Source: Phytophthora sp. 'mugwort' (lineage: Eukaryota > Oomycota > Peronosporomycetes > Peronosporales > Peronosporaceae). From it: 64,000 nucleotides of DNA. Where the stretch lies: NCBI GenBank assembly GCA_033558025.1, contig JAUCEF010000012.1:1922001-1986000 (forward strand). Direction: 5' to 3'. The position numbers and the translations under genes were made by a program. The notes beneath the pieces were generated by a model, which did no database searches, had not been told where the DNA came from, and saw nothing but the letters and a program-made list of their open reading frames with translations. This document shows positions 20,154 through 29,847 of the stretch, piece after piece (position 1 is the first letter of the stretch; each line of letters begins with the position of its first letter).

Positions 20154-21178
20154 ATGTCTTTTCAAGATCTACTGGAAAAACTCTACTATGATCCAAAAAC
20201 CGGTTTTATCGGCACTCAAGCTCTGTATCAGAAGGCAAAGGAGTTAGATCCTGAGATTACTATCAGAATCGTAAAGGAGTGGTATGCTAACCAGACCGAT
20301 ATTCAACGATTTCAGGATCAGAAGAAGCGATTTGATGGCTTCAAAATAGCTTCACACAACCCCAATTCGTGGCAAATGGATCTTGCGTTTTGGGAGAAAC
20401 GACCAATTTTGATGCTATCAACATCAACTCAAGGTTGGGGTACGCAAAGCTCTTATCAAACAAGACGGCAGCAACTGTATTAGCAGCGCTTAAAGCATTT
20501 GTTCACCTTCACACACTTGATATCCTGACAAGCGATAATGGAAGCGAGTTCATGAACTCACAGGCTCAAGAATTCTTCCAAACTAAGAAAATGGAGCACT
20601 ACAACAACGAACCAGGTGATCATGGAACCATGGGTAAAATCGAACGATTCAACAGGACCTTGAAGCAGAGACTAACTAAAATGTCTCCCAAGAGGATACC
20701 GCAAAAGCTTATCAGCGATGTTATCGAAAACTATAATAGCACGTTTCATCGCTCGATTAAAATGACCCCAAACGAGGCCAAAGGTAAAGTCATCGGGTCA
20801 GAGCTGGAACATAATCAAGGTGAAGCAGAGAGAGTTGAAAATGAGTTCGAAGTCGGAGCAAATGTGCTATATCGACTTAAGAAGCAGACGTTTGATAAAG
20901 AAGCTGCTCGATGGAGCAAAGTCGTCTATACGATCGTTGGAATTGATGGATACCGAGTCCAAATTCGCTCAAAAAATGGTCATACCCTCTACAAGGCACC
21001 AAACGATCTTAAAATGGTTAAATCAGAGACTACGAATGCTACTATTAATCGAGGTGATATTCTTGAGGCGGAGAAGATCTTGGATCACAAAAAGATACGC
21101 TCTGGAAAGTACAAATATCTGGTGAGATGGCTTGGTAATGAACCTGATTCCTGGAACCGCAAGATAATCTCCGATTGA
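20154..21178 (+). pseudogene. rve integrase with C-terminal chromodomain, copy 1
   Basis: Retroviral-type integrase that would insert the element's DNA. The catalytic D-D-E is visible as WQMDLAFW, TSDNGSEF and GKIERFNRTLKQ. A chromodomain follows at the C-terminus (EAEKILDHKK...KYKYLVRWLG...SWNRKIISD, about 21,054-21,178), which could steer integration to particular chromatin. One base is lost near 20,410, between the N-terminal part and the catalytic core, relative to copy 2, so the gene is split into 20154-20483 and 20369-21178. Starts just after the polymerase, same strand. Confidence 0.9.
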
Positions 21179-21357
21179 TCAACAAAAATAAGAGATCTAG
21201 CCTTGAAAAGGAGTATTGGGGTTAAAAAAAAGAGTCATAATTAGCTTGTAAATAAGTTTGATAGAGACATCCTCTGTAAGCTTTTGACTCGGTATATCAT
21301 TCGATGTATTTTTTCTAATATTTTTGTAAATATCTGACTTGATATATAGATATAATA

Positions 21358-24232
21358 ATGTGTGCAGGCTGTTTAGAGAAAGAACGTGAGCTTGCCAAGC
21401 TACAAAGGAAGCTTTGGATCATTCAGGAGGTTAGTCGTATCAAGAATGAGTTGATGAATCTTGATGCTGTCGCTAATTTCTGTTGTAAATCAGAAGTATA
21501 GAAATGAGTTGGAAGATATATTTGGAGTTCCATTCCATTGTATCAAGGATCGATATCTTAATCTTCTAAATGAGCGAAAAATCATATTTGTCATTCTTAT
21601 GCTACTTCCGACACGACTCAGTCATGCAGCGACGGGTTCGACAAGCTAACGCCAAGCGTGAGATGTATCAGAGCACATCGTGGGCGACTGATGTATCCAA
21701 TTCTTTCACTACGATAGCTAAGAAGACGACGGCAACAACCCAAACTGATACAGGTGTTGGCACTGATGAAGCAATCCCTGATGCAGTGAAGCAAAACCTG
21801 AATGATATTATTGATCAGGCGATTGCTCAATCCGACTTAACAAAAAGTCTCAGTGATGAAAACTCTGGTATAAACCCTGAGGTATCAACAACTGGAACTA
21901 ACACAGAACCTAGCGTTAGATTACTTTCCGATGTTAAACTGGATGGTGTTAGTATCCCTCCATTACAGAGACCACTATCTAATGTTTTAATAGAAGGAAT
22001 TAGTATCCCTTCAGTTGATATCGCTGTTGGGAAGGATGCATCACCAACACCTGACACTCTATTTAGCGATGATGAACAAATCTCTAAAAACGAATTTAAG
22101 AAAGCGGTTGAGGAAATATTTGAGGTTTATCCGATTCTTGCTCAAATGGGTATTCATCCTCTTGCTTCTAATGGACGTCAGCTAACAAAGTATTATATTG
22201 GAAACGGAGCTAAGACATACAGTATTAGATTGAACAAGATTGTCTCGGTTCCAAGCATTGATTGGGGAGAGACATACGATCATATTGGATTTGTCATCAC
22301 AAACGATGTTAGATTTAACAATTATATCAATGAGAAACATGAGCGAAATGAGATGGGTAAAGAGGATAAAAAATGCACTTTTTCAAGTATGGAAGCGTAT
22401 TGGATCCAAAAGAGCAAGTGCTTTTTCTTTTGACGACTATAAACAAAGCAAACAACGACTTGAGGACAGTTTTCTCTTTGATAATTCAACTTTTACAACT
22501 TCCGATCAGTCTAATAGTAAATTCAAAATGTACTTGATCATTGCTAAAAATAAGGAACTACTTGAATCTAATGGTTTAATGAAGAAGATTGTTCCTATCC
22601 TTAAAAGAACGAACAAATCAACACCATTTGATGCTAATGGTTATGTATGGATCAAGGGAAGTACTATTGGTGTTTTCGGTAAGGAAAGTAATCAAATGAA
22701 GCCGGCTATCATCAAGAAGGTCAATTGGCAACTTACGCTCAAATCATTTGTAGAGATATGGTCAGGTCGAAAGGTCTTGACTTAGAGATGATCGGTGATG
22801 AGGACAAAGAAATTGATGTTAATGATTTCACAGAAGGTGTAGGTGAGGCACGTCAAGGTATTATGGCTGGAATTGATGAAGATATGGATCAAAACCTATC
22901 CAACGCTGATAACGATGCTAAAAACATCTTAACTGATTACTATACCCAACTTCCTTCAAAGGGTATTAAAATCCCGTTTAGACTCAAACCAATCGTTGAG
23001 GTTAAAGATAGTGTTAAAACGCATACAGACTACTATTTTGGTGAGCCATCTGAGACCAGACCATTGAATATTAGAAATGGGAAACACAAGCAAGTATCTG
23101 GAGAAGCGTGGAAGGATTGATGAGGAATATCATGTGGATGGGTACATTCCTATCGTTGCTCGATGGATTTGAGGATTTGGATAAATATCTCAAGGAAGTT
23201 GAGTATTCATTCCCATCAAATGATGAGGAAGCAGCACAATTGGTTGAAAGTAAGAAACTTGATCAGCAAACGCGCAAAAATCTCGATGATAATCTTAAAA
23301 TATTGAATGAAGCAATCTTGAATACGGCTCATGATATCAGACGACAAGGTATTGAACCCTATACTCAGGTTGATAGTGAAAACCAACTACAGAAGCTTCA
23401 TGACGATTCTGAACGCGCTTACCAATCATACGGAGAAGCGCAAAAACGTTATGAAGAGGCTAAGGAAGCAGTCAAAGGAAACAACTCAAAATCAGCTCGA
23501 TCGGCACTAAAGGCAGCGGCATCAGCTATGAAGGCAACAAGAGCTGTATTTAACGCAAAAGCTAAACAATATAGCATTGTGGCTCAGGAGCAAATCAATG
23601 TAGATGGCTTTGTTGATCGTCAAGATGATAAATCGGTTCGTGGAGTTATGAATGATATGATCAATCAGGTTAGCGGAAGCGGATTGAAAGGTCGTGGCCT
23701 AAGAGGAGCAGGTGTTGCACCACTCGATGGGGTGGTCAGACGTGGAAGGACCTACAACCTAAATGAGATTCAGGGGTTAGCGACACCAAGCGCCTACGTT
23801 TATCGACAGCTCGGTAGCAAGTACATTCGTATTCCTGACCTTGATGCTAAGACTCTTGTGATTGTACAGCCGAATCGTCGCAAGTGTGGGCCGAAGTGTC
23901 AAATCAGTGATAGCCTAAAATCAATGATCAGAAGTCTCGTATATAAGAACCATATCGATCAGGGGATGTATGACAAGCTCAGCATCGAAGATAAAAAAAA
24001 AATGTTCAAAGAGATCCTTGCGATAACTCATCTTCAGTACAATTTTCACGATAAGCTCACTGATCCACTTGAAACACTTCGCGCTGAGTATGACAAGCTC
24101 AAGGCTCATATTGAGTTAGAAAATGATAATCCAAGCATCATCAAACAGCTCAAGTCTCTTACAGTGAATATGTACAGCAATCGACTCATTGATGATAAAG
24201 AATTTAAAGAAATTATAACTCGACTACTATAA
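21358..24232 (+). pseudogene. Large coiled-coil element protein, copy 1
   Basis: A long element gene, better preserved in copy 2. The N-terminus (MCAGCLEK) is followed by Gln/Lys-rich helices. The middle contains GIHPLASNGRQLTKYY, and the C-terminal part (about 23,690-24,232) has a Gly-rich hinge and then YRQLGSKYIRIPDLD...NDNPSIIKQLKSLTVNMYSNRLID. This ending is reminiscent of a domain seen at the end of large Polinton and polinton-like-virus proteins of unknown role; that is recall, not a search result. Damage: a one-base change near 21,478, a deletion of about 125 bp near 21,630, shifts near 22,370, 22,724 (shared with copy 2) and 23,115. It could originally be two genes meeting near 22,724. 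Confidence 0.7.
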
Positions 24233-24234
24233 TC

Positions 24235-24458
24235 ATGTTTTTCTTTAACCCCCGAATTATTGCAGTGATAACGCTGATAACAACGTTGCTGAGCTCAAAG
24301 CCATCATGAAGAATCTAATCATTCATGAACGCCCTCAGAAGGCTCAGGCAGCCGTATGGGCTACTGATCTCGATAAGTCCATCAGGAAGGTGGATGCATC
24401 AACGCAAACCGAGGGTGGGCGTATGTGGGCCTACCAACCCAAGAAAAAAAGACCGTGA
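24235..24458 (+). pseudogene. Small element protein, copy 1
   Basis: Starts at an ATG two bases after the stop of the large gene (MFFFNP). It changes frame in a C5 run at 24249-24253, then continues without stops as NADNNVAELKAIMKNLIIHE...ASTQTEGGRMWAYQP, ending at 24458. The second frame has normal composition for a small helical protein and is conserved in copy 2 with the same shift. Function unknown. Confidence 0.5.
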
Positions 24459-24471
24459 AGACGTTTGCTAT

Positions 24472-24708
24472 CTAAGCAATGCCACTTCGCACGAGTTTGT
24501 TTCGATATCCTCGATAAATGTTAATTTTTTTATCGCTGATACTTACTTCAAGTATGGCAGACTCACCATCAGAACTTTTGGTGGGAAGGAACACACTATC
24601 ACCAAGAACAATACTTTTGTCAGCTTGTAGCATCGTCGATCCCACGATCTGATTAGGTTCATCAGTAGTTAAATTAGTTTTGGGCTCTTTACTTGGTAGG
24701 CAACCCAT
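24472..24708 (-). CDS. Small element protein with MGC N-terminus, copy 1
   Basis: A 78-codon frame starting MGCLPSKEPK. Gly at position 2 followed by Cys fits an N-myristoylation/palmitoylation signal, so membrane attachment is possible; this is inference. It follows the DUF5754-like gene by ten bases on the same strand. The C-terminal residues differ from copy 2 because of a T-run length difference near 24,522, so the true end is uncertain. Confidence 0.5.
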   Translation of the reverse strand: MGCLPSKEPKTNLTTDEPNQIVGSTMLQADKSIVLGDSVFLPTKSSDGESAILEVSISDKKINIYRGYRNKLVRSGIA

Positions 24709-24718
24709 TGTTTTATAT

Positions 24719-24981
24719 TTAGGTCCATAAATATTTTTTCGAAAACCAATCGGCTGAGTACATCGGATGGTTGTTTTTGTGTCGCTTATAGTATCTTTCG
24801 CGCCTCGCTTTATCGCTTTGATCATACGCACGAAATGCTCTTAAAGGTGTCGAATCCTTGTATTGTTGATAAGGCGTACCATCCCGCTTGAAAGCGCCAA
24901 AAGATACAATGCTACCATCATCAAACACAGCATCATATGTTTTCCCTTTCGTTGAGAAACTCTAAACTTGAAGGCAGCCAT
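24719..24981 (-). pseudogene. DUF5754-like small protein, copy 1
   Basis: Residues VSFGAFKRDGTPYQQYKD...RRERYYKRHKNN...SADWFSKKYLW match the compact family (DUF5754 type) found in many large DNA viruses and Polintons: a short beta strand pair, an RK-rich helix with RYxxRH, and a closing W-x3-LLW. Function unknown. The likely start is ATGGCTGCC at 24981, but the first ten codons are in a different frame from the rest; the change lies near 24,953 and is shared with copy 2. Confidence 0.65.
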
Positions 24982-24994
24982 TGTCTATACTCAC

Positions 24995-26998
24995 TCAGCG
25001 ATTTTTCAACTCATCGATTTGCTTTTGCTGGTCATCTACACTATCAATCAATGCCTGAATCATTCTCACGTTATAAGTAGCTAATTTTGAATAATCTACA
25101 TGAAGCTTTACCCCCTTAGGCTCTAACCATGGATCAGAACTTTGCTCAAGTTCTGTATCATTATCAGGGATACGAGCGACTAAATCTAAGAATCCTTGAT
25201 CTAAAACATCCTGAGCGATCAGACCCAATTCTTTTGGCTTATCAGGATGTTGCTTCCATTTATATGATTTCACTTTCAAGGTCTTGTAAAGACATTCAAC
25301 ACGGCCAATAGGCACATCAACAATATCTTGCTTTAAACGACGATCTGATTGCATAACCATCGCTTCGCAACCAATATATCCGTTAAATATACCGCATACA
25401 TTTGTATATGTGATTGGTGTTCCAGTAGCAGTTTCTGTCACTCCAGAGTCACTTCTTAGTCGATACGCTGTTAATCCTACATTACCTGCACTATTCCATG
25501 TATAACTTACAGTATTAGAGACATGGAGAGGGGCTGATGGGGTGACAGTAGATAATCCAAGACGTCCAATGTTCGTTAGAGTCATACGAGTTGTCTGAAT
25601 AGTACCAAATCTTAGGTCATTAGATGTATAATTTCCAATCCAAGTAGCATTCGTAGATGTTGCATTAGTGCCATTATTGACCTCGATTTGAAACTGAACA
25701 GGTGAAATGTTCGATCCTTTAAATGCAAGCATCCTTGTATAGCTACTATCCAAATAATCCGTTCCAGATCCAGTAATAGAGAAATACTCATTTGCAGGTG
25801 TTGAATTAATGCCTAAACTCTGTTAAGCTTCCTACAGTTGTTATATTAGCTTGATTTCCATAAGCTAAAACCCCCTTTAGACTACCAGAGCACGTAATAT
25901 CACCAGATGTTGAAAGGGTTGCTGCTGATATATTTCGACTTGCATCGACGAAAGCAACACTATTGACTTGATACCCAGCGAATGCGTTCATCGTTCCGCT
26001 ACAAGCAATATTACCGATATTTTGGATATGCCTTGAGCTTGTGATAACATCAGTCCCGCTGATTCTGATCCATCCGAAGTCGCCGGGTGTCCCGCTGACC
26101 TTTATCGAACCATTCAGGTTTTGGGCATCAAGAGTGCGGATCGATGCGATATCCTTGTTGATATCAACTACGAGAGCTTTAAATGCTACAGCACCACCAT
26201 AACTGATGCCAACGAATGCCATATGATCAAATTGAGATACGATCCCAACGATGAGTTCCAGAATTTGAGGTTAGGTATTTGCAAACCAGTTCCACCAGTA
26301 TTCAGCGTGAGATTGGTTAGGATTCCAACAGCCGTAATGCCCGCTTGAGATCCTAAAACAGCTCCAGTCAGCGTTGTTGCGGATATTGATGATAAACCAG
26401 TTAGTAATCTACCTGCACCCGTGAATACAAGGTTGCCGCCAATCGTGAGCCCTGATAGCGTCCCAAGTGAAGTAATATTGGTTTGAGCTCCTGTCGATAG
26501 CGTGCCAGGTAGTGTAGCTGCCGATACAGCGCCAGAGACATTCAATGCTGAGAGAGTGCCAAGTGAAGTAATACCAGGCTGCGCCGCGGTCTTTATGGAT
26601 CCATAAATATTGGTCGCCGTTAGTGATGTAATAGTTCCGATTTCGCCAGATCCTCCAAGAACGAGAGCCTTTGAGTTTGCGGCTGATCCGGGTGTAATTC
26701 CATCTAAGAATGATGGTAGAGTCCCCACGGGAACACCTGCGACCGTCAGAGCGCTGCAACTGATAGTACCAAGCCCACTAATATCATTATTGGTTCCAGG
26801 AACAAGTGATACGCCTTGTGTAGCTATCCCGGGTGTAATCCCTGATAGGAACGTCAATCGATAATCATTCTTATCAAGATACAAAGTCTGAGCATACTCA
26901 TATGACAGATAACCAGACGAATCCAACTTTTGAAAGTAATCGGGATTATAGATGGTTGATGTGAAAATTGGCTGAGGATAATGAAAACCAGAACTCAT
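24995..26998 (-). pseudogene. Trimeric fibre protein with S74 chaperone domain, copy 1
   Basis: A long secreted-virion-type fibre. The N-terminal part (MSSGFHYPQP) leads into repeats of the type ITSLGTLSALNVSG / TNITSLGTLSGLTIGG, a beta-helical fibre pattern. The end (24995-25753) has SDRRLKQDI and GLIAQDV, the catalytic Ser-Lys dyad region and helix of peptidase S74 intramolecular chaperones, which help fibres trimerise and then cut themselves off. A terminal coiled coil (DDQQKQIDELK) follows. Likely a receptor-binding spike of the virion. Frame changes: near 26,225 (shared with copy 2) and near 25,820 (this copy only). Confidence 0.85.
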
Positions 26999-27048
26999 AG
27001 TTGTTTTTTGTCTCAAGCTATATAGAACAAGCGATTAAATACACGATC

Positions 27049-27731
27049 ATGAGCGGAATTCCAAACTATGGGGCCTCCCTCCCGAAAAAGCTCAAATCGT
27101 CAAGCATGGGTGATATACCAGCTCTTGACATTAAAAAGCTGTTCAGGATGGTTGTCCTTGGTCCATCGTTCAGTGGGAAGAACAATCTATGTATGTTCAT
27201 CCTCAAGCATTCTCCTCACGTATTTGCACACCTAACGACCATAGCTCGTAATCCTCAGCAGAATTGTATGAGTATCTCCGTGATAAGTTGGAAGATTTCA
27301 TTACTTTCGCTGACCCCGATACCCCACCGAAAGTTGATCAAGTCCGCCATACGCCAATGAGCTCCAACAAACCTGAACTTGTCATCATAGACGACTACAG
27401 TAATGATAAGCTACTCCAGAAGAATATCTTCTCACATTATTTTACAAGGGGCCGACATTTCAAGATATCCACCATATTCCTTAGCCACAGCTACTTTGCT
27501 ACTGATAAGATGATTCGCTTGAATTCAGAGTACGTGGCGATCCTAAAAGCTAATTCGAAGCGTGATTTACAGATGGTGGTCAAGGACTTCAATATCAAGG
27601 GGGTAGATGATCGCTCGATCGTCTATTACTACAACAAAGCCACTGAGCAAAAGGGACAGATGTTATTCATCGACTCGGTGAAGGGTCAAATCAGGTACAA
27701 CTTTGATAGACCTATTGCGATGGAAGAGTAA
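27049..27731 (+). pseudogene. Genome-packaging ATPase (FtsK/HerA type), copy 1
   Basis: Short viral packaging ATPase. Walker A is GPSFSGKNNL and Walker B LVIIDDYSND; the SHSYFATDKMIR segment after it fits the sensor region. It would pump DNA into the capsid. One base is missing near 27,262 relative to copy 2, splitting it into two frames. It starts 50 bases from the divergent fibre gene, so the two share a promoter region. Confidence 0.9.
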
Positions 27732-27777
27732 CTCCATTTAATCAATCAGAAATATGCTTAGCATCATATAATTAACG

Positions 27778-28643
27778 ATGTCAAGTTTCATCAAAATCGA
27801 CAGTACCAACGTCGTACAAGATGGATACAATTCCACTTGGAAATATCAATTCCCTGGATCGGCTGCTGACATCCATGAAGCTGTTTGTGCTGTTCAATCA
27901 ATCAGCATGTACAACTCGGAATATAACATAGATGCGATGCAATTTCAGAATACTTCATTCAAAATCGACGTGCCAACGGCGGCTACTACATCTACGATAA
28001 GTATTAATCTAAAGATGGTATATATCAATACACAAATATCAACGCAAGCATCCAAGCTGCTTTGATCAGCGCTGGTGCATATCTGATCGATAGCGAAGGG
28101 AATAACGTTTTCTATATCCAATTGATTCAAAACAGTGTCCATTACGCTGCTCAGATCGATTTCTCGCCTACTCCTACTTCCCTCCCATCAGGATATACAA
28201 GACCCGCTACTGGGCTTTATTCCGTTTCTGGTACTGGTTTGCCTACAATTACACGCGTGCCTCGTCTGATTATTGACAATGCTGAGTTTGGTAAGGTTCT
28301 TGGTCTTGTTTCAGGAACGTATCCCGCTGCATCGGCTACTGTTGCAAGCGCTCAGCTATCAAATATCATTCCTCAAGCTCATCCAACGAGCTCATACATC
28401 GTTCGTTGTGATCTTACAAAAAATGAGTACGTCGCCTCGGGGGATATTCTAAGTGCGTTTGATAGAGGTGATGCCCCAATTGGAAAGTTGATTAATTATA
28501 AACGAAGTCAATATGCTTGGATGAACTGCCACAATGGCTCTCGCTCTACGATCACAATTAGCATTTACAATCAGGATGATAAGAAAGTAATCTTTCGTGA
28601 TACATCAGTATCGATCATGCTTCTAATTCGTCCAAAAAAATAA
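27778..28643 (+). pseudogene. Minor capsid (penton-type) protein, copy 1
   Basis: Two overlapping frames make up one protein of about 288 residues: MSSFIKIDSTNVVQ...FPGSAADIHEAVCAV up to about 28,010, then DGIYQY...LISAGAYLID...PTSSYIVRCDL...YAWMNCHNGS...VSIMLLIRPKK. The pattern matches the penton/minor capsid proteins of polinton-like viruses (single jelly-roll fold, vertex capsomer). The frame change at about 28,012 is identical in copy 2. Follows the ATPase on the same strand. Confidence 0.82.
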
Positions 28644-28661
28644 GCTGATGATATATTTTTT

Positions 28662-29422
28662 TTAGAAAGTAAAACTTCCAGCTGCCATAGCCTTCTTTCT
28701 CATAGCTCGATTCTTAGCCATGTGATCCTTAGCCTCTTGACTACCCTTTGCAAATGTTTTGGGCTTGGCCTTGGCTACACCAACGCCGTATCGTCTCTTT
28801 ACTTCTCCACGGATAGACTTGATTAGGTTTTCATGCTCAGGCTTAGTCGCCTTGGATAGTAGGTACTTCTCTCCTGCATCAACTGCATCAGTTAGAACCC
28901 CCTTTCGTTTAGCGTAAGATAGAGCTCGCTTAGCTCCCTTCTTCACATCAGTCATAGTTAGTTTTCCTCCTTCCTTATCAGAGTCGCTGTCATAGACACC
29001 AATACCCGTCATGGAACGAATGGCTGCTCTTGCGGGGATAGCCGCCGGTGGCTGACCTGCATATGTTGCAAGAGCGGGAACTGCAAAATCAGCTGCTCTA
29101 CTAAGTAATCCTGAGTCTTTGGCGAACTTAAAAGATGATTTGATACCTCCCCATACCTTAGACCAAATACTCGCTCCGTGCATGCCTCCACCATTCATAT
29201 GCTTGAATGGATAGCCGATTTCCTTCTTTGTGATAGTCAGTCGCGTTCCTTTCCCCGCTTTAGCAGCCTTGACTGCCTTAGCGTAGCTCTCGGGATGTAG
29301 ATGTAGTGTAGCTCCGCTTCCGCTTAGATCATCTTTCGACAGCGTTAGTGTTCCTGTCTTGAACGCTCGCTTGAGCTTCGCTTCGGGGATAGCTGATGAA
29401 ACTGATAACTCCTTGAAGTCAT
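28662..29422 (-). pseudogene. pVI/pX-like basic virion protein, copy 1
   Basis: Basic virion protein. The first part reads KRAFKTGTLTLSKDDLSGSGATLHLHPESY...GTRLTITKKEIGYP, a strand-rich motif widespread in Polinton minor virion proteins. It is followed by MNGGGMHGASIWSKVWGGIKSS, an amphipathic stretch, and a Lys/Ala-rich tail. By analogy with adenovirus it may be a membrane-active or DNA-bound internal protein cut by the element's protease. The start ATG at 29422 is one frame off from the body (shared with copy 2). From 29198 downward the frame is open to the stop. Confidence 0.72.
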
Positions 29423-29424
29423 GG

Positions 29425-29799
29425 TTATATTATTTTCAGGTTTAAATCCTTCATCTTTGAAAATAATTGTGGTTTCTTGTGTTGCTTGGAATAGAGCCAA
29501 AGGATACAAAATGGTCCGCAATAATCTCCATAATGATATTGCTTGGGGTTGTATCTTCCAATTCCATACTTAGTAGGACCTGCTTCACCCATACTATTGA
29601 AATACTCACCGTTATGAACTGCCGTCCAATGGCCTACATTAAGATTAGGTGGTCGTAGTAGAATGAGGTATGATCCTTTCTTCGAAATTGGTTTCGTTAT
29701 TTCACTTGATTCATAGATATCATCAAGATGAACCCCAATTATTTTCGATAGTTCGATTAATTCATGGTCGGATGTGATGGGCTTGATAAGATGGCTCAT
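29425..29799 (-). CDS. Adenain-like (Ulp1 family) cysteine protease, copy 1
   Basis: A 124-aa maturation protease with the His of NVGHWTAV and the nucleophile Cys of YCGPFC. The third triad position, between them, is Asn in this copy (YFNSMG), where copy 2 has Asp (YFDSMG). The loop before the Cys is also two residues shorter here (QYHYGDYC against QYQGTYGDYC), which disturbs the expected oxyanion Gln. So the frame is intact but the enzyme is probably weakened. Start MSHLIKP at 29799. The stop overlaps the start region of the pVI-like gene, its likely substrate. Confidence 0.83.
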   Translation of the reverse strand: MSHLIKPITSDHELIELSKIIGVHLDDIYESSEITKPISKKGSYLILLRPPNLNVGHWTAVHNGEYFNSMGEAGPTKYGIGRYNPKQYHYGDYCGPFCILWLYSKQHKKPQLFSKMKDLNLKII

Positions 29800-29847
29800 A
29801 ATATTTAATTTCCTGAAAAGTATATTAGAAACCATATAGATTCAACG

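Noticed and set aside
26409..26864. Trp/Arg-rich frame and others overlapping the fibre repeats
   Set aside because: Periodicity is inherited from the fibre repeat in another frame.
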